Below are positions 50,193-58,931 of a stretch of 64,000 nucleotides of DNA, in pieces; the stretch's first letter is position 1; every line of letters begins with the position of its first letter. The notes under the pieces are model-generated. The model had not been told where the DNA came from. It worked only from the letters and a program-made list of their open reading frames with translations, and did no database searches. Position numbers and translations under genes: made by a program. Origin of the DNA: a bacterium (lineage in GTDB: Bacteria; JAUVQV01; DATDCY01); assembly GCA_036524115.1 (NCBI GenBank), contig DATDCY010000012.1, positions 1-64,000 on the forward strand. The letters run 5' to 3'.

Positions 50193-51026
50193 ATGATCAA
50201 CGCACTCAGTGTCGACGTCGAAGACTACTTCCACGTCAGTGCGTTCGAACACAATGTCAATCGATCCGACTGGGATAGGTATCCGCTCCGCGTGGAGAAG
50301 AACACCGAGGTTCTTCTCGACCTCTTCGACAGCCACCAGGTGCGGGCTTCGTTCTTTGTGCTCGGTTGGGTCGCGGAACGGGTGCCGGGCCTGGTCAAAC
50401 GCATTCAGGGCAGGGGGCACGAGATTGCCTGCCACGGATTCGGCCACGAGCGGCTGGACGTCATTGGCCCCCATCGCTTCCGGGAGGATCTGCGCCGCGC
50501 CAAGCACGTCCTCGAGGATCAGTGCGGGGCACCCGTCCTTGGCTATCGGGCGCCGAGCTTCTCGATCACGCCCAAGTCGGTCTGGGCCGTCGACATCTTG
50601 ATCGAAGAGGGCTTTGTCTACGACTCGAGCATCTTCCCCATCCACCACGATGTCTACGGGATGCCTGGGGCCGACCCGGGCATTCACAGTATCAGGCGGG
50701 AAGCCGGCATTCTGCGGGAATTCCCGCCGACGACGGTGCCCCTTCTTGGCGGGAAGGTCCGCCTGCCCGCAGCCGGAGGCGGGTACCTGCGGTTGTTCCC
50801 CCTTTGGGTGACGCGTCTCGCCATCGACCGCGTCAACGAAGGAGGGCGGCCCGCGGTGCTGTACATGCATCCCTGGGAGTTCGATCCCGAGCAGCCGCGG
50901 ATCAAGGCGCGCATGAAGTCGCGGTTCCGTCACTACTGCAATTTGCGCACCACCATCCACAAGATGAGATCATTGCTCGGTTCCTATGCCTTCGCCCCGC
51001 TGAGACAGGTCCTCGGGTTGAGCTGA
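50193..51026 (+). CDS. Polysaccharide deacetylase, exosortase A system-associated
   Basis: The product (277 residues) is a NodB-fold deacetylase of the exosortase A-associated subfamily (with DUF3473 tail). It starts LSVDVEDYFHVSAFE; metal ligands are expected at D8/D11 and at H81 and H85 (CHGFGHERL). Further family motifs are GYRAPSFSI and the closing MHPWEFDPEQPR. It has no signal peptide, as usual for this subfamily. It would remove acetyl groups from sugar residues of the exopolysaccharide or a precursor. First gene of the long operon. Confidence 0.92.
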   Translation: MINALSVDVEDYFHVSAFEHNVNRSDWDRYPLRVEKNTEVLLDLFDSHQVRASFFVLGWVAERVPGLVKRIQGRGHEIACHGFGHERLDVIGPHRFREDLRRAKHVLEDQCGAPVLGYRAPSFSITPKSVWAVDILIEEGFVYDSSIFPIHHDVYGMPGADPGIHSIRREAGILREFPPTTVPLLGGKVRLPAAGGGYLRLFPLWVTRLAIDRVNEGGRPAVLYMHPWEFDPEQPRIKARMKSRFRHYCNLRTTIHKMRSLLGSYAFAPLRQVLGLS

Positions 51027-51034
51027 CGTTCGCC

Positions 51035-53014
51035 ATGTGCGGCATCGCGGGTGTCCTGAACGGCGTTTCGAGAGAGCCGGTGCGCCGTGAACAGCTCCAA
51101 CACATGATCGGCGTGTTGCGTCACCGGGGGCCGGATGGTTTCGGGTTCTTCCAGGGGGAGGGCGTCGGCCTGGCGCACGCACGCCTGAGCATCATCGACC
51201 TCGAGGGAGGCTGGCAGCCGATCCACAACGAGGACAAGAGGGTCTGGATCGTCTTCAACGGTGAGATCTTCAACTACCTCGAGCTGCGGGAAGCCCTGGT
51301 GAAACTCGGGCACGTCTTTTACACGCGCTCGGACACGGAGGTGATCGTCCACCTCTACGAGGAGTACGGCATCGATTGCGTGCAGCACCTCAACGGCCAG
51401 TTTGCGTTTGCGGTCTGGGACAAGGGGCGGGAGCGACTCTTTCTCGCTCGCGACAGGGTCGGCATCCGGCCGCTCTTCTACACGCGCGTCGGAGGCTCCC
51501 TTCTTTTCGCCTCCGAGGTCAAGTCCCTCTTCACGGATCCGCGCGTCAGCCGGACGATCGAGCCGCGCGCGCTCGACCAGGTCTTCACGTTCTGGATGAC
51601 GGTGCCGCCGCAGACGGCCTTCGCCGGCGTCCAGGAGCTGCCGGCCGGCCACGTCATGGTGGTCGAGAAGGACGTCGAGACGACGGCGTGCTACTGGGAC
51701 CCGGACTTCCGCCAGGAACAGCCCCCTCGCCGCGAGGCCGAGTACGCCGAGGAGTTGCGGGCGCTGCTCCTCGATGCGACCCGGCTCCAGCTCCGGGCGG
51801 ACGTGCCCGTGGGCGCCTACCTCAGCGGCGGGCTCGATTCCTCCGTGATCGCCACGCTCGTGCGGAGGTTCAGCGACACGCCCGTGCGCACGTTCTCGGT
51901 GAACTTCAGCGATGAAGCCTTCGACGAGCGGGGATACCAGCAGGAGGTCGTCGACCACCTCGGCACGGATCACAGCAGCATCACCTGCACCGGGCGGGAC
52001 ATCGGCGCAGCGTTTCCCGACGTCATCTGGCACGCGGAAAAGCCCATCCTCAGGACAGCGCCGACGCCGCTCATGCTCCTCTCGCGGCTGGTGCGCGAGA
52101 GCGGCTACAAGGTGGTGCTCACCGGCGAAGGTTCCGACGAGATTCTGGCCGGCTACGACATCTTCAAGGAAGCAAAGATCCGTCGTTTCCTGGCAAGGGC
52201 GCCCGAGTCGACGTTCCGCCCCCTGATCCTCAAGCGCCTGTACCCCTACCTGGAAAAGTCGCCGGTGCGCTCCGTGCGCTACGGGGAGGCCTTCTTCAAT
52301 GCCGACGTCTCGGGCTACCCGGAGGCCTTCTACGCGCACGTGCCCCGCTGGAACACCACGCGGAAGACCAAGGTCTTCTTCTCCGACCCGCTGAAGTCCG
52401 CGCTCCACGGCTACGACAACCTCCAGGCCCTTGCGCCCCTCCTGCACGAGAGATTGCCGCAGTACGATTACCTCTCCCAGGCTCAGTACCTGGAGATCAA
52501 GACGCTCCTCTCGGGATACCTGCTCTGCTCCCAGGGGGATCGGATGGCGATGGCGAACTCCGTGGAGGGCCGGTTCCCGTTCCTGGACCACCGGGTCATG
52601 GAGTTCTGTTTCGCCCTGCCGCCTGGCCTGCGCATGCGGGCCCTCACGGAAAAGTACCTCCTGAAGAAGAGCGTGCGCGACCTGCTTCCGCAATCGATCA
52701 CGCGCCGCACGAAGCAACCCTACATGGCGCCGGACGCCCAGAGCTTCTTCCACGCGCAGCCGCTGGACTACGTGGACGATCTCCTTTCCGAGAACCGCCT
52801 GCGGCGGGCCGGGTACTTCAATCCAACGGCGGTCGCGATGCTGGCCAAGAAGTGCCGGCAGAGCCAGGTGCTTGGGTTCAAGGACAACATGGCGCTCGTG
52901 GGAATTCTCTCGACGATGCTCCTGCACGATCAATTCGTCGAGAACTTCGCCCCGCGCATCAGCCGGATGCAGGGGAATCTCAGGGAGGAGACCCGGTATG
53001 CCGTTGAGGTGTAG
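51035..53014 (+). CDS. Asparagine synthase-type amidotransferase, exosortase A system-associated
   Basis: The product (659 residues) starts MCGIAGV, with C2 as nucleophile of the glutaminase domain (about 1-210). The synthetase half follows with the ATP PP-loop SGGLDSS (264-270) and EGSDEILAGYD. Length and the sequence FTFWMTVPPQTAFAGVQELP fit the exosortase A-associated amidotransferase family. It would move glutamine nitrogen to a carboxylate in polysaccharide or lipid precursor. It starts eight bases after the deacetylase gene. No better start exists because C2 must follow the initiator Met. Confidence 0.93.
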   Translation: MCGIAGVLNGVSREPVRREQLQHMIGVLRHRGPDGFGFFQGEGVGLAHARLSIIDLEGGWQPIHNEDKRVWIVFNGEIFNYLELREALVKLGHVFYTRSDTEVIVHLYEEYGIDCVQHLNGQFAFAVWDKGRERLFLARDRVGIRPLFYTRVGGSLLFASEVKSLFTDPRVSRTIEPRALDQVFTFWMTVPPQTAFAGVQELPAGHVMVVEKDVETTACYWDPDFRQEQPPRREAEYAEELRALLLDATRLQLRADVPVGAYLSGGLDSSVIATLVRRFSDTPVRTFSVNFSDEAFDERGYQQEVVDHLGTDHSSITCTGRDIGAAFPDVIWHAEKPILRTAPTPLMLLSRLVRESGYKVVLTGEGSDEILAGYDIFKEAKIRRFLARAPESTFRPLILKRLYPYLEKSPVRSVRYGEAFFNADVSGYPEAFYAHVPRWNTTRKTKVFFSDPLKSALHGYDNLQALAPLLHERLPQYDYLSQAQYLEIKTLLSGYLLCSQGDRMAMANSVEGRFPFLDHRVMEFCFALPPGLRMRALTEKYLLKKSVRDLLPQSITRRTKQPYMAPDAQSFFHAQPLDYVDDLLSENRLRRAGYFNPTAVAMLAKKCRQSQVLGFKDNMALVGILSTMLLHDQFVENFAPRISRMQGNLREETRYAVEV

Positions 53015-53052
53015 GCGCAGGTCCGGCATCGAGCTTCGTCGGGAGAGCGGGC

Positions 53053-53907
53053 ATGTATGACCATCTGTGCGAGATCTACGCCCGCTTCAAGGCAGCGGGG
53101 GTTGCGGAGCCCTTCAGGGAGGCCGTGCACCTGCTGGACCTTCTGGGCGACGGTTCCCTCCGGAGGATCGACGCGACGGCGGCCGACGGGATGAGCGAAT
53201 GCCTGGCCGCAATCGAGCAGAGAGGCAAGGGGACCGTGCCCCTGGAGTACCTCGTCGGCAGGGCGGTGTTCATGGGAAACGTGTTCCACTGCACGCCGGA
53301 CACCCTCATTCCGACCGAGGACACCGATCTGCTTGTCCGGGTGGTCAGCGAACACGCCCGGGGCGCGACGGCACCCGGCAGGCGCCCGACGATCATCGAG
53401 ATCGGCACCGGCAGCGGGAACATCGCGATCACTCTGGCGCTGGGGCTGGAAGGCGCGAGGATCCTGGCTTCCGACATCAGCGCCGGCGCGGTCGAGGTGG
53501 CGCGGCGCAACGTGGCGAAGCATGGGGTCCAGGACCGCGTCAGCCTGTTCTGCGGAGACATGTTTGCCCCTTTCGCCGATCTGGATTGCCGGGGCGCAGT
53601 CGATGTGGTGGTCAGCAATCCCCCCTACATTCCCACATCGTCGCTTGCCAGGCTTTCTTCCGAGATCGTGGATCACGAGCCGCTCGTTGCGCTGGACGGC
53701 GGACCCTACGGCATCGACATCTACCGGAAGCTGATCGCCGGTGCCCGGGAATTCCTGTCGCCGCAGGGCGTGCTCGTGTTCGAGATCGGGGAGCGGCAGG
53801 AGAAGCTGGTGGAGCGATTGCTCAAGAAGACCGGGGGCTACGGGGACATCGCCTGCCACGAGCGGCAGGGCAGCGTCCGCGTGATGAGCGCCCGGAAGAA
53901 AACCTAG
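53053..53907 (+). CDS. PrmC/HemK-like methyltransferase
   Basis: The product (284 residues) has the PrmC layout: helical N-terminal part (about 1-85) and a SAM-dependent methyltransferase domain with EIGTGSGNIAI, a D residue in LASDISAGAVEVA, and the catalytic NPPY motif (189-192). PrmC methylates glutamine in release factors. A copy in an exopolysaccharide operon is unexpected, so another glutamine, asparagine or amide group, perhaps on a carrier-bound product of the neighbouring amidotransferase, may be the substrate (inference). GGGAGAG precedes ATG 53053; the acyl carrier protein gene follows after ten bases. Confidence 0.82.
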   Translation: MYDHLCEIYARFKAAGVAEPFREAVHLLDLLGDGSLRRIDATAADGMSECLAAIEQRGKGTVPLEYLVGRAVFMGNVFHCTPDTLIPTEDTDLLVRVVSEHARGATAPGRRPTIIEIGTGSGNIAITLALGLEGARILASDISAGAVEVARRNVAKHGVQDRVSLFCGDMFAPFADLDCRGAVDVVVSNPPYIPTSSLARLSSEIVDHEPLVALDGGPYGIDIYRKLIAGAREFLSPQGVLVFEIGERQEKLVERLLKKTGGYGDIACHERQGSVRVMSARKKT

Positions 53908-53917
53908 GAGATCGCAC

Positions 53918-54166
53918 ATGCCCGTCAAGGAGGCGCTTCGCACGTTCATCCTCGAGAACTTTCTGTTCGGCCAGGAGAATCCGGACTTCACGGACGGCGC
54001 GTCGCTGCTCGAGAACGGCCTGATCGACTCGACGGGCGTACTGGAGCTCGTGGCCTTCGTCGAGGAGAAGTACGGCATCTCGGTGGCCGACGAGGAGCTG
54101 CTCCCCGAGAACTTCGACTCCGTCGACAACCTCGCCAACTACGTCGGCAGGAAGAGTGCGGCCTGA
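53918..54166 (+). CDS. Acyl carrier protein (first copy)
   Basis: A carrier protein of 82 residues, with the phosphopantetheine attachment Ser at S38 in NGLIDSTGVLELV. Like D-alanine carrier proteins and other dedicated carriers it has LIDS rather than the DSL of fatty acid ACP. AGGAGA precedes ATG 53918. It is followed directly by an AMP-dependent ligase gene, so the ligase probably loads it with an acid or amino acid. It differs in sequence from the second copy at 57842. Confidence 0.88.
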   Translation: MPVKEALRTFILENFLFGQENPDFTDGASLLENGLIDSTGVLELVAFVEEKYGISVADEELLPENFDSVDNLANYVGRKSAA

Positions 54167-54197
54167 CCGGACCGGGGCGGGCCAGGGAGCAGTCGGC

Positions 54198-55775
54198 GTG
54201 AGACAGACCCTCGTCAACCATTTCCTCGAGCACAGCGCCGGGAAGTTCCCGGAGAAGGTCGCGCTGCTCTGTCATGGGCAGCGGCTCACGTACGCGGAGC
54301 TGAACGGCAGGGCGGATGCCCTTGCCGCGGCGCTGGCGGGGGCCGGCGTCGTCCGCGGCGACAGGGTCGCGGTGTTCATGGACAACTCCGTCGAGGCCGT
54401 GGTGTCCATCTTCGCCACGATGAAAGCCGGGGCGGCCTTCATGGTCGTCAACCCCACGACGAAGGCCGAGAAGCTCGAGTACATCCTGAACAACAGCCGG
54501 GCGCGTGTCCTCGTCACGCAGACGCCGCGGCGGGCCGTCGCCAGCCGCGTTTCCAGCCCGCACCTCGAGACGGTCATCCTCGCGGGGAAGGCCGGCGCGG
54601 ACGTGGCCGCCTTTGCCGGGGCGAGACTCCTTTCCTTCGAGGATGCAGTGGCCGCAGCTCCGGCGGGTGGCCTCGTGTCGCCCTGCATCGATCTCGACCT
54701 CGCCGGCGTCATCTACACCTCGGGTTCGACGGGGAACCCGAAGGGGGTGATGCTCTCGCACCTGAACATGGTCTCGGCGGCGGATTCCATCACGACCTAT
54801 CTCGAGAACACACCCGACGACGTCATCGTCAACGTGCTGCCGCTGGCCTTCGACTACGGCCTCTACCAGGTGCTCATGGCCTTCAAGATCGGCGGCACGG
54901 TCGTGCTGGAGAGGTCCTTCACGTACCCGTACGAGATCATCGAGCTCATGATCCGGGAGAAGGTCACGGGCTTCCCGGGAGTTCCCACCATCTTTGCCAT
55001 CCTTCTCGGACTGAAGGACCTGCCGAAGTGGGACCTCAGCTCTCTGCGCTACATGACCAACACCGCGGCCGCGCTGCCCGCGAGTCACATCAGGCGGCTG
55101 CGGGAACTGTTCCCGGCCGTGCGGCTCTACTCGATGTACGGTCTCACCGAGTGCAAGCGGGTGTCGTATCTGCCGCCCGCGGAGCTGGACCGCCGGCCGC
55201 ACTCCGTTGGCCGGGGAATGCCGAACGAGGAGGTGTACATCGTCGACGAGCAGGGAAACCGCGTCGGGCCCGGCGTGGTCGGCGAACTGGTCGTCAGGGG
55301 CGCCAACGTCATGCTCGGCTACTGGGAGCTGCCCGAGGAGACGGCGGCCTGCATCCGGCCGGGCAAGTACCCCGGGGAGCGCGTCCTGTACACCGGCGAT
55401 CTCTTCAAGACCGACGAGGAGGGTTTCCTCTACTTCGTCGCGCGGAAGGACGACATCATCAAGAGCCGCGGCGAGAAGGTGAGCCCCAAGGAGGTCGAGA
55501 ACGCGCTGTACGGGCTCGATGGGGTCCTCGAGGCGGCCGTCATCGGTGTCCCGGACGACATCCTCGGCGAGGCGGTCAAGGCGTTCGTCGTCCCCGAGGC
55601 CGGTGCCGCGCTGACCGAGAGGGACGTCCTCAAGCACTGCGCCGCGCATCTCGAGAACTTCATGGTTCCAAAGGCGGTCGAGATCATGAAGTCGCTGCCG
55701 AAGACCTCGACCGGCAAGATCAGCAAGAAGGAACTCAAATCAGGAGACTTCGCCCGCCATGAAAATCTGCACTAA
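54198..55775 (+). CDS. AMP-dependent acyl ligase (first copy), probable carrier-protein loader
   Basis: The product (525 residues) is a full ANL-family ligase: phosphate loop YTSGSTGNPKG, the A5-type motif YGLTECKR, TGDLFKTDEEGF, and the C-terminal catalytic Lys in TGKISKKEL. It activates a carboxylic acid as adenylate and passes it to a thiol, here probably the carrier protein encoded just upstream. GTG 54198 follows AGGGAGC; a start at 54156 would overlap the carrier gene. The 3' end overlaps the next gene by 17 bases. It is distinct from the conserved exosortase A ligase at 59824. Confidence 0.9.
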   Translation: MRQTLVNHFLEHSAGKFPEKVALLCHGQRLTYAELNGRADALAAALAGAGVVRGDRVAVFMDNSVEAVVSIFATMKAGAAFMVVNPTTKAEKLEYILNNSRARVLVTQTPRRAVASRVSSPHLETVILAGKAGADVAAFAGARLLSFEDAVAAAPAGGLVSPCIDLDLAGVIYTSGSTGNPKGVMLSHLNMVSAADSITTYLENTPDDVIVNVLPLAFDYGLYQVLMAFKIGGTVVLERSFTYPYEIIELMIREKVTGFPGVPTIFAILLGLKDLPKWDLSSLRYMTNTAAALPASHIRRLRELFPAVRLYSMYGLTECKRVSYLPPAELDRRPHSVGRGMPNEEVYIVDEQGNRVGPGVVGELVVRGANVMLGYWELPEETAACIRPGKYPGERVLYTGDLFKTDEEGFLYFVARKDDIIKSRGEKVSPKEVENALYGLDGVLEAAVIGVPDDILGEAVKAFVVPEAGAALTERDVLKHCAAHLENFMVPKAVEIMKSLPKTSTGKISKKELKSGDFARHENLH

Positions 55776-56775
55776 CTGTATCCTCCCCGAGACGTTCCCC
55801 GGCATCCGGTTCGACGAGCAGGGGGTCTGCACGCACTGCCAGCAGTTCGTCGGGCGGTCCGGCAAGCTCGGCGAGGACAAGGCGAAGTACGCGCTCAAGT
55901 TCGCGCAGCTGCTGGAGCAGCTCGGCCGGGACGGCAGGCGCGAGCGGCGCACCCACGACGTCCTCATGGCCTTCAGCGGCGGCAAGGACTCGACATACAC
56001 GCTGGCGCTCCTCAAGGAGAAGTACGGTCTGCGCATCCTCGCGGTCAGCTACGACAACGGCTTCATCGCGCCGCGGGCCGTGGAGAATATCAGGAACGTC
56101 ACCGAGCGGCTCGGCGTCGACCACGTCCTCTTTAAGCCGCGGTGGGACCTGCTGCGCACGATCTTCGCGGCCGCGGCAGAGGAGGAGCTCTACTCGAAGA
56201 AGACGCTCGAGCGCGCGAGCACGATCTGCACCTCGTGCATCGGGCTGGTGAAGACCGCGTGCCTGAAGATGGCGATCGAGCAGGACATCCCGATGATCGG
56301 CTTCGGCTGGTCCCCGGGGCAGGCGCCCGTGCAGTCGTCGATCATGCAGACGAACCCGGCGCTGCTGCGGATGACCCAGCAGGCGATCGTCGGACCGCTG
56401 AAGCGGGTGGCGGGGGAGGACGTCGGCGCCTACTTCCTGAGCGAGAAGCACTTCGCGGCGCCGGAGAAGTTCCCGTGGAACGTGCACCCGCTGGCCTGGG
56501 AGGAGTACGACGAGGGCAAGATCTTCGCGGCGATCGGCAAGCTCGGCTGGCAGGCGCCGCGGGACACCGACAGCAACTCGACGAACTGCCTCCTGAATGC
56601 CTTCGCCAACGACATCCACCTGCGGCGGTACGGCTTCCACCCCTACATCTGGGAGATCGCCAACATGGTGCGCGAGGGGGTCATCCCGCGGGCCGAGGGG
56701 CTGCGCAAGTTCGAGGAGCCGGTGCCGCCGGAGTGGATCCGCGCCGCCAGGGAGAAGCTCGGGCTGCCGGCCTGA
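55759..56775 (+). CDS. PP-loop N-acetyl sugar amidotransferase-like protein
   Basis: The product (338 residues) has a zinc-ribbon-like start (C4, C7, C24, C27 in CTNC and CTHC) and the ATP pyrophosphatase loop SGGKDS (73-78), with a further CTSC pair near 155. These are traits of WbpG/PseA-type sugar amidotransferases, which turn a sugar into its amidine or amino form using ammonia from a glutaminase partner. It lacks its own glutaminase. The amidotransferase at 51035 or an unlinked HisH-like protein could serve it. Overlap with the preceding ligase gene implies translational coupling. Confidence 0.85.
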   Translation: MKICTNCILPETFPGIRFDEQGVCTHCQQFVGRSGKLGEDKAKYALKFAQLLEQLGRDGRRERRTHDVLMAFSGGKDSTYTLALLKEKYGLRILAVSYDNGFIAPRAVENIRNVTERLGVDHVLFKPRWDLLRTIFAAAAEEELYSKKTLERASTICTSCIGLVKTACLKMAIEQDIPMIGFGWSPGQAPVQSSIMQTNPALLRMTQQAIVGPLKRVAGEDVGAYFLSEKHFAAPEKFPWNVHPLAWEEYDEGKIFAAIGKLGWQAPRDTDSNSTNCLLNAFANDIHLRRYGFHPYIWEIANMVREGVIPRAEGLRKFEEPVPPEWIRAAREKLGLPA

Positions 56776-56802
56776 GCCGCGCGGCCAAGGCCCGAGGTTG
56801 CC

Positions 56803-57834
56803 GTGGAGGTCCGCGCCGCGGTCGCCGACGACGCAGAGCGATGGGACTGCTATGTCGACGGGAGCCCCGCGGCGGCGGCCTACCACCGGTTCGGCTGGAA
56901 GGGCGTCGTCGAAAGGAGCTTCGGCCACAGGACGCACTACCTCCTCGCCGAAAGTGGGGGCGGCGTGGCGGGAGTGCTCCCGCTGGTTCGGCTCAAGAGC
57001 AGGCTCTTCGGCAACTTCCTGGTGTCGATGCCGTTCGTCACCTACGGTGGCGTCTGCGCCGACGACCAGGAGGCGAGGGTCGCACTGCTCCGGGAGGCTG
57101 TGAACATCGCCCGGCGGGAGAACGCCTCTCACATCGAGCTGCGGCACAGGGAACCGCTCGACCTCGGGCTGCCGGCCAAGACTGCAAAAGTGTCGATGCA
57201 CCTCGGGCTCCCCGACAGCGCCGACCACCTGCTGAAGTCTTTCGACGCGAAACTCAGGAGCCAGATCCGCAGGCCGGCAAAGGACGGGATGACGGTCCGC
57301 TCCGGCCGCGCCGACGAGTTGGACGCCTTCTACGACGTATTTGCGGCCAACATGCGCGACCTGGGAACCCCGGTCTATGCGAAGGACTTCTTCAGGAACA
57401 TCCTCGAGGAGTTCCCCGACAGCACCTGGATCCGTACGGTCTACACCAGGGACGGGGAGCCGGCGGCGTCGGGCTTTCTTCTCGGCTTCAAGGACACCCT
57501 GGAGATACCCTGGGCCTCCTCCGTGCGGCGGTTCAACAGGAGCAGCCCGAACACCCTTCTCTACTGGAGCGTCCTGGCGTTCGCCTGCGAGCAGGGGTAT
57601 GCAACGTTCGATTTCGGGCGCTCGACGCCGGGCGAGGGCACGTACCGTTTCAAGGAGCAATGGGGCGCCCGTCCCGTTCAGCTCTATTGGCATTACTGGC
57701 TCGACGGCGGCGGGGCGCTGCCCGAGATCAATCCGAGGAACCCGAAGTACCGGGCCGCCATTGCCTGTTGGAAGCGGCTCCCCGTGGGCCTCACCACGCT
57801 GCTGGGGCCGAGGATCGTGAAGAACTTGCCGTGA
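56803..57834 (+). CDS. FemAB-family protein, PEP-CTERM/exosortase A system-associated
   Basis: The product (343 residues) has the double GNAT fold of FemABX proteins: N-terminal AAYHRFGWKGVVERSFGH, middle IELRHREPLD, and C-terminal TFDFGRSTPGEGTYRFKEQWGA. The last motif is typical of the PEP-CTERM FemAB family. FemAB enzymes move amino acids from aminoacyl-tRNA; here the acceptor is presumably the polysaccharide or its lipid carrier. GTG 56803 gives the family N-terminus. The second carrier protein gene follows after seven bases. Confidence 0.9.
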   Translation: MEVRAAVADDAERWDCYVDGSPAAAAYHRFGWKGVVERSFGHRTHYLLAESGGGVAGVLPLVRLKSRLFGNFLVSMPFVTYGGVCADDQEARVALLREAVNIARRENASHIELRHREPLDLGLPAKTAKVSMHLGLPDSADHLLKSFDAKLRSQIRRPAKDGMTVRSGRADELDAFYDVFAANMRDLGTPVYAKDFFRNILEEFPDSTWIRTVYTRDGEPAASGFLLGFKDTLEIPWASSVRRFNRSSPNTLLYWSVLAFACEQGYATFDFGRSTPGEGTYRFKEQWGARPVQLYWHYWLDGGGALPEINPRNPKYRAAIACWKRLPVGLTTLLGPRIVKNLP

Positions 57835-57841
57835 GGTGGAC

Positions 57842-58090
57842 ATGAGCGACGCCGTGCAGACACAGGTGGTGGACGTGGTCGTGGGCACCGTCGGGAGCGG
57901 GCTGAAGCGCGAGACGGTCACGCCCGAGACGAAGTTGGTCGGCAACGTGCTCGACTCCATGGCGGTCATGAACCTGATCATGTCCCTCGAAGATCATTTC
58001 GGATTTTCGTTCCGGGACGAAGAACTCTCCGCCGAGGCGTTCGAGACCGTCGCGACGTTGACAGCGCTCGTCAGGAGCAAGCTGGCCTAG
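57842..58090 (+). CDS. Acyl carrier protein (second copy), exosortase A system
   Basis: The product (82 residues) carries the attachment Ser at S39 in GNVLDSMAVMNLI. It matches the small carrier proteins usually found in exosortase A loci between FemAB and the two hydrolases. GAGG lies a few bases before ATG 57842; the in-frame GTG at 57836 is less likely. Its probable partner is the conserved acyl-CoA ligase at 59824, whereas the first carrier is paired with the ligase at 54198. Confidence 0.87.
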   Translation: MSDAVQTQVVDVVVGTVGSGLKRETVTPETKLVGNVLDSMAVMNLIMSLEDHFGFSFRDEELSAEAFETVATLTALVRSKLA

Positions 58091-58095
58091 CCGGC

Positions 58096-58923
58096 ATGGG
58101 CGAGAGTCTGGAAAAGATCTTCTTCTTTCGGGGGAGCGAGCGCCGCCGGCTGCTCGGCGTTCTCTACCGGCCGCCCGGCGGCCAGTCCCGGGCCACGGGC
58201 ATCGTGTACTGCCACCCGTTCGCCGAGGAACAGAACATGGCCCACGCCGTGGCGGTGAAGGCGTGCCGGTCGTTCAGCGAGCAGGGCTTCCCCGTGCTGC
58301 GGTTCGACATGAGCGGCTCCGGCGACAGCGAGGGGACGCTCGAGGACGTGACGGTCTCCTCTTGGATGGAGGACCTCCAGGCGGCGGTCAAGGTTCTCAA
58401 GGCCGAGGCGAACGTCGACCGGGTCGCGCTGTGGGGGCTCAGGCTCGGCGGCGGCCTGGCCCGGCTGCACGCGTGCGACGATGACTCCGTGCACTCGCTG
58501 ATCTTGTGGGAGCCGGTGCTCGATCTCTCCCTCCACATCAGGCAGTTCCTGCGCAGGAGCACGGTTTCGAGAATCATGGCAAACGATGCCGGGGGGAGCG
58601 CTCCCGTTCCGACCGACGGTCAGTTCGCCAAGGGGCATACGATGTCGGTCATCGGCTACCCGGTCGCGCCGGCATTGTTCGACAGCTTCTGTGCCGTCGG
58701 GCAACAGCCCCTGCGCTGTCCGACCGACCGGCCGACCCTGGTCCTTTCAATCTCGTTGTTCGACAAACCGAGCGCGACGATGGCGGGGATGATGGGCGTC
58801 CTCGGTTCAGGCGCCGCCGTCCGGTGCGATCACATCGAGGCGGAACCGTTCTGGGACCGCTATTTCCGCTGGGAGTGCCCCGCGCCGATTCAGCACTCCC
58901 TGCAGTGGCTCGGGGAACGGTAG
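58096..58923 (+). CDS. Exosortase A system-associated hydrolase 2-type protein (alpha/beta fold)
   Basis: The product (275 residues) is an alpha/beta hydrolase with HPFAEEQNMAH near the oxyanion site and the nucleophile-elbow region VALWGLRLGGGLA. Arg-116 stands where the catalytic Ser usually sits (GxSxG), and no other Ser elbow is visible. The family is known from exosortase A loci and shares the GLRLG sequence, so this is probably a conserved trait and not a local mutation. Hydrolysis by the usual mechanism is doubtful; it may bind an acyl or sugar ligand. It starts five bases after the carrier protein gene. Confidence 0.85.
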   Translation: MGESLEKIFFFRGSERRRLLGVLYRPPGGQSRATGIVYCHPFAEEQNMAHAVAVKACRSFSEQGFPVLRFDMSGSGDSEGTLEDVTVSSWMEDLQAAVKVLKAEANVDRVALWGLRLGGGLARLHACDDDSVHSLILWEPVLDLSLHIRQFLRRSTVSRIMANDAGGSAPVPTDGQFAKGHTMSVIGYPVAPALFDSFCAVGQQPLRCPTDRPTLVLSISLFDKPSATMAGMMGVLGSGAAVRCDHIEAEPFWDRYFRWECPAPIQHSLQWLGER

Positions 58924-58931
58924 CGCAGGAG

